Origin: Candidatus Pacearchaeota archaeon UBA92 | GTDB lineage: Archaea > Nanobdellota > Nanobdellia > Pacearchaeales > GW2011-AR1 | Length of the DNA: 64,000 nucleotides | Direction of reading: 5' to 3' | NCBI GenBank assembly: GCA_002497285.1 | Contig: DANJ01000014.1 | Span: forward strand, 1-64,000 | Shown: piece after piece, positions 33,967 to 43,803 of the stretch | Layout of the letters: each line of letters begins with the position of its first letter | Numbering within the stretch: position 1 is the stretch's first letter | The notes under the pieces: model-generated | Seen by the model: only the letters and a program-made list of their open reading frames with translations | Told to the model about the DNA's origin: nothing | The model's database searches: none | Made by a program: the position numbers and the translations under genes

Positions 33967-35355
33967 CTAATTTTTCTCAACAATTACGCCTTTTTCACTA
34001 TCTTCAACCTTAAATCCCATTTCAAATATTCTTTCTCTCAAAATATCTGCTTCAGCAAATTTCTTTTCTTTTCTAAGCCTCTCTCTTTCTTCCAATAATC
34101 TTTTAATTTCCGCAGGAACTCCAATCTTTTCCTCTTTCATATTTTTAATTCCAAAACCAAAGATGCAGTCAAACTTTTCCAACAATTTTAATTTCTTTCC
34201 ATGTTCAAAATCAAAATCATTTATTACTTTCCATAAAACATCAATCGCCCTAGAAGTATTAAGATTATCATTAATCGCATTAATGAATTCATTCTCATAA
34301 TCTTTTGTCCTATCTGTTCCTTTATGCCTCTCCTTTTTTAGTTCTACAATTTTCTTTTTCAATCTCTCATAAGCATTTCTAGCAGCATCCAAAATATCTA
34401 AAGAAAAATTAAGTTGTTTTCTATAATTAGTAAGAAAAAACAAATATCTAAGATGCATAGGGCTATAACCTTCTTTTTCTAAATCGGAAATAGTATAAAG
34501 TCCTCCAGTGCTTTTAGAAATCTTTTTTCCCTTATTCATTAGAAAAGCCCCATGAATCCAATAATTAACAAACTTCTTTCCTGTGAGTGCTTCAGATTGT
34601 GCAATTTCATTTGTATGGTGTACAGAAATATGGTCTTCTCCGCCCGTATGAATATCAAAGTGATTTCCTAAGTATTTCATACTCATAGCAGAACATTCTA
34701 GATGCCATCCAGGAAAACCGATTCCCCATGGCGATTTCCATTCCTGCTGTCTTTCCCCAGGATTAGAAGAAAATTTCCAGAGAGCGAAATCAGTCTTATT
34801 CTTCTTTTCCCCAATCTCAACCCTTTTTCCAGCCCTTAGTTCTTTAATGTTGAGTTTTGCTAATTTACCATAACCCTTGAATTTCTTTGAATCAAAATAA
34901 ATCCCGTCTCTTGTTTTATAAGTAAACCCTTTCTTTTCTAATTTCTTGACAAGTTCAATCTGTTCTTTCACATGTTTTGTAGCCCAAGCCCATTTCCAAG
35001 GTGAAAGGATGTTCATCTTTTTCAAATCTTTTTCAAATTCTTTAAAATAAAATCTTGCAATGTCTTCGGCCTTTTTACCTTCTCTTTCAGCTGCCTTTTC
35101 CATTTTGTCCTCTCCAGAGTCGGCATCCGAAGTTAAATGCCCTACATCAGTTACATTAATTACATGCTTTACCTTGTATTCATTATAAATTAAAGTTCTT
35201 TTCAATAAATCTGCCAAAACATAGCTTCTTAAATTTCCAATATGCTGGTAAGAATAAACAGTTGGCCCACAGCTGTACATCTTAACCTCTTTTCCTATTG
35301 GTTTGAACTGCTCTTTTTTTCTAGTTAATGTATTATACAAATTCACCTTACTCAT
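33967..35355 (-). CDS. cysS: Cysteinyl-tRNA synthetase
   Basis: 462 residues. Class I signatures are clear: the HIGH equivalent in YSYQHIGNLRSYV, zinc ligands including SCGPTVYSY, GWHLECSAMS and the HHTNE region, and KMSKS equivalent GKKISKSTGGL. It charges tRNA-Cys. The ATG at 35355 is used; the codon before it is TTG. Confidence 0.97.
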   Translation of the reverse strand: MSKVNLYNTLTRKKEQFKPIGKEVKMYSCGPTVYSYQHIGNLRSYVLADLLKRTLIYNEYKVKHVINVTDVGHLTSDADSGEDKMEKAAEREGKKAEDIARFYFKEFEKDLKKMNILSPWKWAWATKHVKEQIELVKKLEKKGFTYKTRDGIYFDSKKFKGYGKLAKLNIKELRAGKRVEIGEKKNKTDFALWKFSSNPGERQQEWKSPWGIGFPGWHLECSAMSMKYLGNHFDIHTGGEDHISVHHTNEIAQSEALTGKKFVNYWIHGAFLMNKGKKISKSTGGLYTISDLEKEGYSPMHLRYLFFLTNYRKQLNFSLDILDAARNAYERLKKKIVELKKERHKGTDRTKDYENEFINAINDNLNTSRAIDVLWKVINDFDFEHGKKLKLLEKFDCIFGFGIKNMKEEKIGVPAEIKRLLEERERLRKEKKFAEADILRERIFEMGFKVEDSEKGVIVEKN

Positions 35356-35379
35356 CAATTAATCAGGTAAAAAGAGATT

Positions 35380-35889
35380 TTAAGCGTTTCTAATTATTCC
35401 GTGTTCATCTTGCCTTGGAAGTTTGATTAATCTTGGACTATTCGTTTTTTCTGCTTGTCTTAAATTAGTAAAACTTAAATCTAAACTATAACCGAGCCTC
35501 CCCAAAAGAGTTTCACGCAAATATATTTGAGAAAGTTTGTTCAATTCAAGGCTTGAAAAATATTGACCAAAGATTAGAGAACTCTCTGGAACGATTATTA
35601 AATCGTAATCCCTTTTAACAATTGAAGGGCTTCCAAGGATAAATTCTTTTGCTCTTCCTTCAACAGATTCCAATATTTCATTGCATCTTCCAAAAGTTGG
35701 CCTCTGACTTGGATCTATAAGACTATGTGATAAGACATAACCAGAAAGAAACCTATCAACAAGGCTTGCTCCGTTCCTTCCCGTAAAAACTCCGATTGGT
35801 TTTCTGCCTAAAAATCTTATCTCCACAACCGCAGAGGTTAATTTCAAATCTATTCCCAACCCATTTACACTTTCAACAGCCTGAATCAC
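35380..35889 (-). CDS. Hypothetical protein
   Basis: 169 residues from a GTG start; an in-frame TGA lies two codons upstream, so no earlier start is possible. GGAGAG about 8 nt upstream could serve as ribosome site. The protein is mixed alpha/beta with no signal peptide. It lies between cysS and the pyr/dus operon. No family is recognised. Confidence 0.5.
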   Translation of the reverse strand: MIQAVESVNGLGIDLKLTSAVVEIRFLGRKPIGVFTGRNGASLVDRFLSGYVLSHSLIDPSQRPTFGRCNEILESVEGRAKEFILGSPSIVKRDYDLIIVPESSLIFGQYFSSLELNKLSQIYLRETLLGRLGYSLDLSFTNLRQAEKTNSPRLIKLPRQDEHGIIRNA

Positions 35890-35940
35890 TCGTCATCTCT
35901 CCATATTCCATTTATTAATCTGCCAAAAATAAAAAGCAAA

Positions 35941-36888
35941 TTATTTAAAACTTTCTATGAATTCCAGGATATCCTCAAAATTTTTCTTCTGCATTAATTT
36001 CTGCCTGATTTTTGCAGCGCCGTCAAATCCCTTCAAAAAACTACCTCCAAGATGCTTTACTCTTCCTAAATCAACAACCTCATGTTTCTCCGCCAATTTT
36101 AAATAATCCCTGAAAGCAGAAATTTTTTCCCCCTTTCCAATCTCCTTCTCACTTCCAGTTTTAAAATATCTCTCAATTCCTCTAAAAATAAAAGGATTGC
36201 CAATAGCCCCCCTAGCAATCATCACTCCATCGCACAGATCTAAATATTTTTCAACATCTTTCCCAGAAAAAATATCTCCATTGGCTATCAAAGGAATTCC
36301 AATTCTATCTTTTATCTTTGAAATCCATTTCCCATCTGCAGGAACGCTTGCACCTTGGTTAGCCAATCTTGTATGGACCGTAATGAGATCAGCTCCAGCT
36401 TTTTCTATTTCTTTAACAACTTCAAGAGAATTGTTTTTATTAAAACCCAATCTAATTTTAGCAGTCACAGTCAAATCCCTATCTTTTAGAGTCTTTATCA
36501 TTTCTCCTATTTTCTCTGGACTCTTAAGTAAATAACTCCCTGCCTGATTTCCGGTAATTCTAATACTTGGACATCCACAATTAATATCTATCAAACCATA
36601 ACCATGCAATAGGTCCAATTTCGCAAATTTCTTAAATTCTTCAATACTGTTTCCAGTAACTTGTAGGCCAAGAGGTTTATCCTCTTTGCATGTCTTCATC
36701 AAACTCTTCGTCTTAGAATTTTCATGCAAAATAGCATCAATATAAATCATCTCTGTATAAGCCATTCCAGCCCCCTGCTTCCTGCATAACAGCCTAAAAG
36801 CTAAATCGGTAACATCTACCATAGGTGATAAAAAAAGTCTATTTTTCACAAGAACATTGCCTATTTTCAAAGATTGACTAAATTTCAT
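35941..36888 (-). CDS. dus: tRNA-dihydrouridine synthase
   Basis: 315 residues, TIM-barrel flavoenzyme. It has LSPMVDVTDLAFRLLCRK, IDINCGCPSIRITGNQAGSY (catalytic Cys region), VTAKIRLGF, and MIARGAIGNPFIF. It reduces specific uridines in tRNA D-loops. It is 27 nt after pyrD, a related FMN barrel, in the same operon. Confidence 0.93.
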   Translation of the reverse strand: MKFSQSLKIGNVLVKNRLFLSPMVDVTDLAFRLLCRKQGAGMAYTEMIYIDAILHENSKTKSLMKTCKEDKPLGLQVTGNSIEEFKKFAKLDLLHGYGLIDINCGCPSIRITGNQAGSYLLKSPEKIGEMIKTLKDRDLTVTAKIRLGFNKNNSLEVVKEIEKAGADLITVHTRLANQGASVPADGKWISKIKDRIGIPLIANGDIFSGKDVEKYLDLCDGVMIARGAIGNPFIFRGIERYFKTGSEKEIGKGEKISAFRDYLKLAEKHEVVDLGRVKHLGGSFLKGFDGAAKIRQKLMQKKNFEDILEFIESFK

Positions 36889-36915
36889 ATTAAAAAATAG
36901 TAGAAAGAGTTTTTA

Positions 36916-38010
36916 TTACTTGACACTGCGTAATTCTCTTAGTAATCTTGGCCCCTTAAATATAAGGGGGGTAAATATCTGAATTCCGACTACATCTTCT
37001 CCCTTAGTTCTCTCCTTAGCTCTTTCAGCAGAATTTATACCTCCACAGGCATTAATGTACAACTTGTAATTACCCATCCTAATAAAATCCTCAAACATCG
37101 ATTGTACATCGCTTGCACGCTTATAAAGCGCCTCACCGCTAGCACCTCCACGACCTTCAGGATTTGGAGGAGAAGTTATAAATCTAGGATCATAGATAGC
37201 AGTAGTATTTGTTGTAGTAAATGCTCTGATTCCCTCAAGATTCCCTCCTCCTGGAAGGTTAATTGCACTTTTTTTATTATACTCTGCACATATTCTAACA
37301 ATATCCTGGACATCCTGCCATCCTAAATCTGGAGACACCTTTATATCGAGCTCTTGTCCTATATGCATTGCTCCCCTCACAACTTTTACCATATCAAGCA
37401 TTCCAGATTGATACTCATTTCTTGAATCTCCTCCAGTAGAACTATGCGTGTTGGGACAAGATATGTTTAGCTCAAACCTGCTAACCTTATGTAAATCTCT
37501 TGTTTCAAGCACTGTTCCTTCTAAATCTCTCAGCAACTCATCTCCCTGTTTTTCAGGAGTAGACATTAAATTTACAGTTACAGGAACTCCATGCTCTCCA
37601 AATTCATTCATATTGTCTGCAACTGGTTTAGCTCCTGGCCCTGGCAATTTCATCCAATTAACCAGAGATTCAGTTTCAGGATATCTTTTTATCGTATTTC
37701 CTGAATTTCCATCATATTTATCATATGTAACGGTTCCAATGACTATTCTATCAAAACCCAAGTACTTAAGAAAAACAGGAGGAATATTTCCATTTTTATC
37801 AAATCCAGCAGCATTAGAAATCTCAAAACCGAGATCTTTCCTATTCTCTCTGCAATTTAAAAGAATCTTGCTTAGCCCTCGTGAATCAACCCACCTAGCT
37901 AACCGAACAAATTCATCATGGGCCAATTTAACATTTTCTTTAGTTCTTTCAAATATACCGTCTCTTCTTAATTGATACCCTACCTCAACAGCTTTTCTTA
38001 ATAATTTCAT
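36916..38010 (-). CDS. pyrD: Dihydroorotate dehydrogenase-like flavoprotein
   Basis: 364 residues. The FMN-barrel motifs are ISNAAGFDKNGNIPP, LNISCPNTHSSTGG, IKVSPDLGWQDVQDI and YINACGGINSAERAKE. The N-terminal extension and the family pattern are closest to quinone-linked class 2 enzymes. It likely oxidises dihydroorotate to orotate. The gene starts 1 nt after the pyrC stop, implying translational coupling. Confidence 0.88.
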   Translation of the reverse strand: MKLLRKAVEVGYQLRRDGIFERTKENVKLAHDEFVRLARWVDSRGLSKILLNCRENRKDLGFEISNAAGFDKNGNIPPVFLKYLGFDRIVIGTVTYDKYDGNSGNTIKRYPETESLVNWMKLPGPGAKPVADNMNEFGEHGVPVTVNLMSTPEKQGDELLRDLEGTVLETRDLHKVSRFELNISCPNTHSSTGGDSRNEYQSGMLDMVKVVRGAMHIGQELDIKVSPDLGWQDVQDIVRICAEYNKKSAINLPGGGNLEGIRAFTTTNTTAIYDPRFITSPPNPEGRGGASGEALYKRASDVQSMFEDFIRMGNYKLYINACGGINSAERAKERTKGEDVVGIQIFTPLIFKGPRLLRELRSVK

Positions 38011-38011
38011 A

Positions 38012-39064
38012 TTATAACTTATTTACCATCCCTAGCTCTTCTTCAAGTTTTCTCCAAGGATTAATTTCATAATCTCCTCTTCTGTCCTTAATGGGCTTTC
38101 TCTTCCTGATAACGTCCGCTCCAAATCTTTCCACAGCAGCGCTAAAAGTTATCTCTTCTATTCTTTTTTCTGTAAATCCTCTTCTTCTGAAAAATTCCTC
38201 AAATAAAGGCCACCAAGCTAAAGCATTAACACCAGAAGCACAAGCCTCGTACTTATCCTTTCTTGTATGTGGCGCATGATCTGTTTCAAGAAAATCAATT
38301 CTGCCTTCCCTTAAATCTTCCAATAGCAACTCAGGTTCACCTGGAGCCCTAAGGGGAGGATTCATCTTTTTTTCTAGACCTTGAATTCCAAGCATCTCCG
38401 TATAAGGAAGTAAAAGATGATGTGGACATACTCCTGCAGAAACATCTAACCCTCTTTTTTTTGCAAGGTTAATATATTCAACACCCTCATGTGTAGAAAC
38501 ATGAACAAAATGCAATTTTCCCTTAAATCCTGTAAGATAAGCAAAACCAAGCATATCTCTTATTGATTCTGTTTCAGCAATAGCTGGCCTTGCAAAAGCA
38601 TGAGTTATTGGATTTCTTGGATCCCAAATCTCTGGCTTCATTCTTGCTTCTTTTTCTGGATGTATCAATAAAGACCCATCATATCCTTCGTTTGAAAAAG
38701 TATTGAAAACATTAAAATGATCTCTGACATCCACTATTCCTAGTTGATTAGTTGAATTCCCCCCATACATTTTAAATCCTAAAACAAAAGGAAGTCTTCT
38801 GTAAGCCTGTATACCTCTCTTTATTTGCTCAGGATCTTTTGTCACACCCATCCAAATAAAATAAGCAACCTCAGGAATATTTGCAGCCTTTGCCAGATTA
38901 TATCTTGCAACAGCAAGTTCTTCAGTAAAGATAGAAGGTTTAGTATTGGGCATAATCCCTATCCCATCCACTCCAGAATCTCTTGCGACATTTAAGACAT
39001 GTTCAACCGTCTCTTTATACGCCTCTTCCCAATCTCTATCATGAACATGACCATCAAAATACAT
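38012..39064 (-). CDS. pyrC: Dihydroorotase
   Basis: 350 residues from ATG at 39064. It begins MYFDGHVHDRDW with the HxH zinc ligands, followed by MPNTKPS, a HPEKEAR loop, HVSTHEGV, VCPHHLLL and FLETDHAPHT. It closes carbamoyl-aspartate to dihydroorotate, the step before pyrD. The 32 codons upstream in the same frame are excluded by TATA spacing (39085-39092). First gene of a pyrC-pyrD-dus operon. Confidence 0.93.
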   Translation of the reverse strand: MYFDGHVHDRDWEEAYKETVEHVLNVARDSGVDGIGIMPNTKPSIFTEELAVARYNLAKAANIPEVAYFIWMGVTKDPEQIKRGIQAYRRLPFVLGFKMYGGNSTNQLGIVDVRDHFNVFNTFSNEGYDGSLLIHPEKEARMKPEIWDPRNPITHAFARPAIAETESIRDMLGFAYLTGFKGKLHFVHVSTHEGVEYINLAKKRGLDVSAGVCPHHLLLPYTEMLGIQGLEKKMNPPLRAPGEPELLLEDLREGRIDFLETDHAPHTRKDKYEACASGVNALAWWPLFEEFFRRRGFTEKRIEEITFSAAVERFGADVIRKRKPIKDRRGDYEINPWRKLEEELGMVNKL

Positions 39065-39084
39065 GGTCTTATCCAATTCAAGCC

Positions 39085-39092
39085 ATTTAAAT
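39085..39092 (-). promoter_or_regulatory. TATA box of pyrC
   Basis: ATTTAAAT, 21-28 nt upstream of the ATG at 39064. It places the start at the HxH-containing N-terminus rather than at 39160. Confidence 0.6.
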
Positions 39093-39385
39093 AATTGATT
39101 AACTACTAAGATAGACAAAAAATCAGATAATCCAAAACAATTATAAGATGCCTTAATCATAATATCTGATGAAAAGAGGGCATTTTAACCGAAAAATAGA
39201 TATTTATAATCATCTCATTAATTATTGTAATTTCAACCCTATATTTTTTAATTCAAAAGATAATAGTTTCTCCACTAAAAAGTCCAACAATTAAAAGTAT
39301 AAACTCTGAAACCAATTTTAGAAAAGTTAATCTTATTGCTTATGAATGGGAAAATGGCTCCACTAGTCAAGATAATCTTGTTCCC

Positions 39386-40693
39386 ATGTACCAACTCTGG
39401 CATCCAAACACTGAAAGAGCGATAAGAGAAACTAATAGTCAACCTGTAGGGCATAGAGTAATTATTGATAGAATATCATACTCTGGAATAAATGCTAACC
39501 CTGCCGATAAATGTCAAGACCCAGTAAGCAAAAATTATTACGACTGCATCTGGTGGGATAGCGGAATAAATTCCACAAAAGAAAAATATGAAGATTTTTT
39601 AGCTCCCTTTAATGCCTCAGGAGGAAAACTAGACTATTGGGTATTAGATACAGAAACTTGGCTTTCAAACTGGGCAATTGGTTCAAATAAAAATGACTTA
39701 TCCCAAAAAGAAAGATGGAGAGCAATTCAAAATGATCCTAGAAATGCTACATTATTTGCAGAGTTAAATGCTCTCGGATTCACAGGACAAGATTTAATCG
39801 GAACAGTCTATAATTGGAGCAAAGGTGGAGACAATTATCTAATATGGAATTCATTAATGGGAAATAAAGTAGCCGATTATTATAATGAAGCAACATATGA
39901 TGTAATCAAAAAATATTATCCTAATGTGGAAATGTTGAATTATGGTTTAGGTTATCGTAGTCAAGAATATCAAGTTCCTGATTTGAACGGACATAAACAA
40001 TATAAATATGGTCCTGGAAATAATGTCGGAACCGATCAAACTCAAGATGGGCTATATGGTCGGCTTGGGCAAATAACAAATCGAAATAGGCTAATTAATG
40101 GCTTCACCTATAATGCAACTGCGTTCAATGCTTTTAGATACGAAGTAAACAGAATGCGTTCAATGCTTCTTTCAAACCAATCAGTACCTATATCTCCTTG
40201 GATTTCTCACAAAAGCTGGAATAAAACGCTAGTTGATGATAATGATTATTATGAAGAAATGATTATTCACTTATCTTTAACAAACGCAAACGTCATTATA
40301 TATTGGAATCCAAAATCAGGAGATGGCCTATTACAAGATAAAGATGATGAATTACTTAGCAATTTGCTAAATGAAGAAAATCAATTTATAGGTTATATGA
40401 ATAAAAAGCCAATTACTTCTAATTATATAACCTATTCAGATGACTGGTGGACTTCAGATTATGTATTATCTGGAATGAACGCAGGAGGACAAAAAGTATG
40501 GAGATTCACGCCAGATGTTATAAATGGCACTTACAAATTAGTCAATGATCCAAATTCAATAGTATTTACGACAGCCCAATATAGAGTAACAATTCCAGAA
40601 GGTACAATTTATCCCAATCAAGTATCTAAATATGGTTTTTGGATTACACAACCCCTAAATTCTATAGATCCTGAAGTGGAAAAGTTGAGATAA
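39386..40693 (+). CDS. Surface protein, paralogue of the next gene, with lost or non-standard start
   Basis: 435 residues from the first ATG, but the frame is open from 39200 and encodes a membrane anchor (LIIVISTLYFLIQKIIV) and sequence aligned to the paralogue (VNLIAYEWENGS against TYALSWEGTPG). No ATG, GTG or TTG exists in that stretch. The main domain carries LDYWVLDTETWLSNWAIG and several Trp/Tyr-rich motifs, suggesting a TIM-barrel glycoside-hydrolase-like fold with acidic catalytic residues. That function is inferred. The 5' end may be degraded. Confidence 0.6.
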   Translation: MYQLWHPNTERAIRETNSQPVGHRVIIDRISYSGINANPADKCQDPVSKNYYDCIWWDSGINSTKEKYEDFLAPFNASGGKLDYWVLDTETWLSNWAIGSNKNDLSQKERWRAIQNDPRNATLFAELNALGFTGQDLIGTVYNWSKGGDNYLIWNSLMGNKVADYYNEATYDVIKKYYPNVEMLNYGLGYRSQEYQVPDLNGHKQYKYGPGNNVGTDQTQDGLYGRLGQITNRNRLINGFTYNATAFNAFRYEVNRMRSMLLSNQSVPISPWISHKSWNKTLVDDNDYYEEMIIHLSLTNANVIIYWNPKSGDGLLQDKDDELLSNLLNEENQFIGYMNKKPITSNYITYSDDWWTSDYVLSGMNAGGQKVWRFTPDVINGTYKLVNDPNSIVFTTAQYRVTIPEGTIYPNQVSKYGFWITQPLNSIDPEVEKLR

Positions 40694-40769
40694 AATTTAT
40701 CTTAATCCTTTGATAATTTGTAAAATCACAAATCCAGAACCATTATAAATTAAATATTCTTATCATTAT

Positions 40770-42638
40770 ATGCAAAAGAGGGGTTTATCCGAGGTTATAA
40801 CCACTGTTCTGATAATACTTATTGTTCTTATCAGCATATCCATAATCTGGCTCTTTATCAGGCCAGCAATAGATAGCGTTGTTGGAAACAATGACGACAA
40901 TCCTGGAGAAATTTCAAAACTGAGAAGTTGTCTTGATTTAGAGTTAAATGTTAAAAATTGCAATTTCTTAGGAAATGACTCATACCAAATTAGAATCGAA
41001 AGAGGAAATGATGAATTAGAAATAAAAGAAATTGTCTTTAAATTTAAGACAAATAATAATGAATTTATATTGAGAAATAATACTCTAATTCCAATGCAGT
41101 TTGGCTCAGCTATTTATACCTTCAATTTATCAAAAGAAACACAAGAGTCGATTAACTCTGTAGACATATCAGGAATATTATCAAACAATAATCCTTGTAG
41201 CTTCTCAGGTTTGTCTTTTTCCTGCTCTCAGCAAACTATAGAAAATAATGGAGAAAATAATTTCGAACTTCTGACAACTTATGCATTATCCTGGGAAGGA
41301 ACACCTGGACTAAATTCTAATGTAATTCCAATGTATCAACTAAGAATACAGAACACCCCTGCTCAGGCACTGGCTTTTACATCACAACAACCCTCCAGAT
41401 ACAGAACAATAATAGACAGAAGTAGATATCAAGGGATAAATACAAATGAATCAGACAAATGTCAAGATCCAGTAAGTGGCAATTTCTACGATTGTATATG
41501 GTGGGACAACGGAATAAATGCAACAAAACAAAAATATGAAACTTTCCTCAGCCAATATTCTCAGCAGGGCGGAGAATTAGATTATTGGATTTTAGATACA
41601 GAAACTTGGCTTTCAAACTGGGCAATTGGCTCAAATAAAAATGACCTATCACAACAGGCAAGATGGAGGGCAATTCAAAATGATCCTAGAAATGTTACAT
41701 TATTTCAAGAATTAAATTCTCGTGGATTTAACGGTCAAGATTTGCTAGGAACCGTATTTGACTGGCAAAATGGAGGAGATAATTATCTAATCTGGAACTC
41801 TTTAATGAGAAATAAAGTTGCAACCTATTACAATGATTCTGTGTATAAAGAGGTCAAAAAATATTATCCTAATGTGAAAATGTCCAATTATGGTTTAAAT
41901 CATTGGAGTCAGGAATATGAGGTTCCAGAACTAAACGGGCATAAACAATACAAGTATGGCTCAGGAAGTCATGTTGGAACATATCAGACCCAAGACGGCT
42001 TATATGGAAATTTAGGGCAAGTAACCTGGACAAACAGATTAATACAGGGCTACACATATGAAGGAACTCCATTCAACGCATTCAGATATGAACTAAACAG
42101 AATGCGTTCTATGAAACTATCAAGCACCATAGAAATACAACCCTGGATTATCTATAAGGGGTGGAATAAGAGTTTAATGTTCGGAACAGATTATTATGAA
42201 GAATTAATGTTGCACCTAACCTTAATAAATCCAGAAACGTTTCTCTACTGGAATTATAGAGGGCAAGGAGAAAGCCCTCCTTCAAATGATGGAAATGACA
42301 CGCTATTCAGTAATATCCTATCTGAGGCAGACTCTCTAGTTGGATATAAAGATAAACAAATAATAACTTACAACTACGAATCTTACTCTGATGAGGAATG
42401 GTGGAAATCAGATTATGTTTTATCTGGAATGGAAGCCAAAGGGCAGAAAGTATGGAGATTCACTCCTAATTCAACGAACTATGAAATCAATACAAATAAC
42501 ATAAGAACAACATTCACAACTCAAAGGTATAATATAACAATTCCTCAAGGAGAAATAAGACCAAATAGTGTGTCCACAATAGGAATTTGGGTAACCCAAC
42601 CCCTTGGAGCTGGAGAAATAACGATACAGTCCATTTAA
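40770..42638 (+). CDS. Pilin-type signal protein with large glycosidase-like domain
   Basis: 622 residues. The start MQKRGLSEVITTVLIILI is an archaeal class III (type IV pilin-like) signal with cleavage expected after KRG. Residues about 170-620 align with the preceding gene, including identical stretches such as LDTETWLSNWAIGSNKNDLS and GHKQYKYG. A DxE pair in ILDTETW may be catalytic. I cannot name the glycoside hydrolase family. The protein is probably held at the cell surface through the pilin-like helix. Confidence 0.65.
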   Translation: MQKRGLSEVITTVLIILIVLISISIIWLFIRPAIDSVVGNNDDNPGEISKLRSCLDLELNVKNCNFLGNDSYQIRIERGNDELEIKEIVFKFKTNNNEFILRNNTLIPMQFGSAIYTFNLSKETQESINSVDISGILSNNNPCSFSGLSFSCSQQTIENNGENNFELLTTYALSWEGTPGLNSNVIPMYQLRIQNTPAQALAFTSQQPSRYRTIIDRSRYQGINTNESDKCQDPVSGNFYDCIWWDNGINATKQKYETFLSQYSQQGGELDYWILDTETWLSNWAIGSNKNDLSQQARWRAIQNDPRNVTLFQELNSRGFNGQDLLGTVFDWQNGGDNYLIWNSLMRNKVATYYNDSVYKEVKKYYPNVKMSNYGLNHWSQEYEVPELNGHKQYKYGSGSHVGTYQTQDGLYGNLGQVTWTNRLIQGYTYEGTPFNAFRYELNRMRSMKLSSTIEIQPWIIYKGWNKSLMFGTDYYEELMLHLTLINPETFLYWNYRGQGESPPSNDGNDTLFSNILSEADSLVGYKDKQIITYNYESYSDEEWWKSDYVLSGMEAKGQKVWRFTPNSTNYEINTNNIRTTFTTQRYNITIPQGEIRPNSVSTIGIWVTQPLGAGEITIQSI

Positions 42639-42677
42639 TCCAACAATCTTTATATATTCTAATTTATATCATTATTA

Positions 42678-43058
42678 ATGGAAAAAGACATCGACAGAAT
42701 ACCAAAAAATCAGGAAACGGACATAGTAATTAGAATTGACGACTTCGGCGGAAGAATAGGATTGACAATAAGAGAATTCGTAAAATCTGAAAGATACACC
42801 GGCTTCACAAAAGCAGGCACACGAATTCCAGCAGACCAGTTCAAGAACTTCAAGGCATCAATTAACTCGATAAAAGAATCTGATTTCGAACAAGAAGCAA
42901 GTGAAGAACAGAAAGAGGCAGAAGAGCCAGAATCAAGGCCCGCACACGACAAGCACGTATCAAAACAAGGCAGTAAGCAAGACAATAAATCGGGCAATAA
43001 GCCAAGTCACAATCAAGGCCATAGTCATTCAGACGCTCCAGAAGAAATGGAGATGTAA
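42678..43058 (+). CDS. PC4-like single-stranded DNA-binding protein
   Basis: 126 residues. Residues 13-65 (IVIRIDDFGGRIGLTIREF, then YTGFTKAGTRIPADQF) resemble the PC4/Sub1 beta-sheet domain, which binds single-stranded DNA as a dimer and acts in transcription. The C-terminal half is a disordered Glu/Lys/Ser/His-rich tail. TATA-like TTTATATATTC lies about 25 nt upstream. Confidence 0.7.
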   Translation: MEKDIDRIPKNQETDIVIRIDDFGGRIGLTIREFVKSERYTGFTKAGTRIPADQFKNFKASINSIKESDFEQEASEEQKEAEEPESRPAHDKHVSKQGSKQDNKSGNKPSHNQGHSHSDAPEEMEM

Positions 43059-43074
43059 TTTATTTTGTGAAAAT

Positions 43075-43329
43075 CTAGCACAACCTCTTCTCATCATCGC
43101 TTCTTCTATCTTCCCAATCATCACTAAAAGTGACAAGCCCTGTCAAAGGAACCATCTCAACCAATTCATTATCGCTACAAGTAATCAAAAAATCCTGGCA
43201 CGAATTGCCCTGGCAGATTGCTTTGGTGTGTGTATAATCATAACTAATTCTTTCTTCTCCTTTAGTTAAAATTACAAATGCTGAAAAGATAATTAATAGT
43301 AAAAGAATCAAAATCAAAGCTTTTTTCAT
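43075..43329 (-). CDS. Small membrane-anchored protein
   Basis: 84 residues: an N-terminal hydrophobic helix, then a short exported part with three cysteines (AICQGNSCQDFLITC). It contains VPLTGLVTF, a possible variant of the ITG[NA]V motif seen in other exported proteins here. It overlaps the upstream gene by 4 nt, so the pair is translated together. Function unknown. Confidence 0.5.
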   Translation of the reverse strand: MKKALILILLLLIIFSAFVILTKGEERISYDYTHTKAICQGNSCQDFLITCSDNELVEMVPLTGLVTFSDDWEDRRSDDEKRLC

Positions 43330-43742
43330 TGGGCTAAATCAATCTCCCCACTATCTGAACTATCATTTTCTTCTTTTAATTCTTTACGTTCTTCTTTTAA
43401 TTCTTCACGAGCCTCTCTGCTTTCTTCAACTCGCTCATCATAATCTCCCCCAATTACAGGTAATTTTAATCTGGCTCTAAGCAAATTGTATTCTCCAACA
43501 TCATACACAAGTAATCTTTCAGGAGTTCTAAGAATGTCACCAAAATAAGGCAAATTCATCAAACCTTTATCCTCCCGCCAATTATTGTTAGGTTTCCTAA
43601 ATATCTCTTTCGCATCCGCCAATCCTATTTCAGCCCTGTGCCTTACAAAATCTTCATCAGGATGAGTTAAAAATTTAACTTGCACTCTGTCTGTTAAAGT
43701 TCTCTCCAAAAAAGCATAATAATGCTTCCGTCCTTCTGCCAT
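43326..43742 (-). CDS. Hypothetical protein with charged coiled-coil tail
   Basis: 138 residues. The first 100 or so form an unrecognised domain; the end is a Glu/Arg/Lys-rich helix. No signal peptide. First gene of a two-gene unit with the small membrane protein downstream. Confidence 0.5.
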   Translation of the reverse strand: MAEGRKHYYAFLERTLTDRVQVKFLTHPDEDFVRHRAEIGLADAKEIFRKPNNNWREDKGLMNLPYFGDILRTPERLLVYDVGEYNLLRARLKLPVIGGDYDERVEESREAREELKEERKELKEENDSSDSGEIDLAQ

Positions 43743-43803
43743 AAAAAATCTAATAAAGGCAGATTAAAAACCTTTCTAATTTGTAACTAGAGGATTACTA
43801 CAA

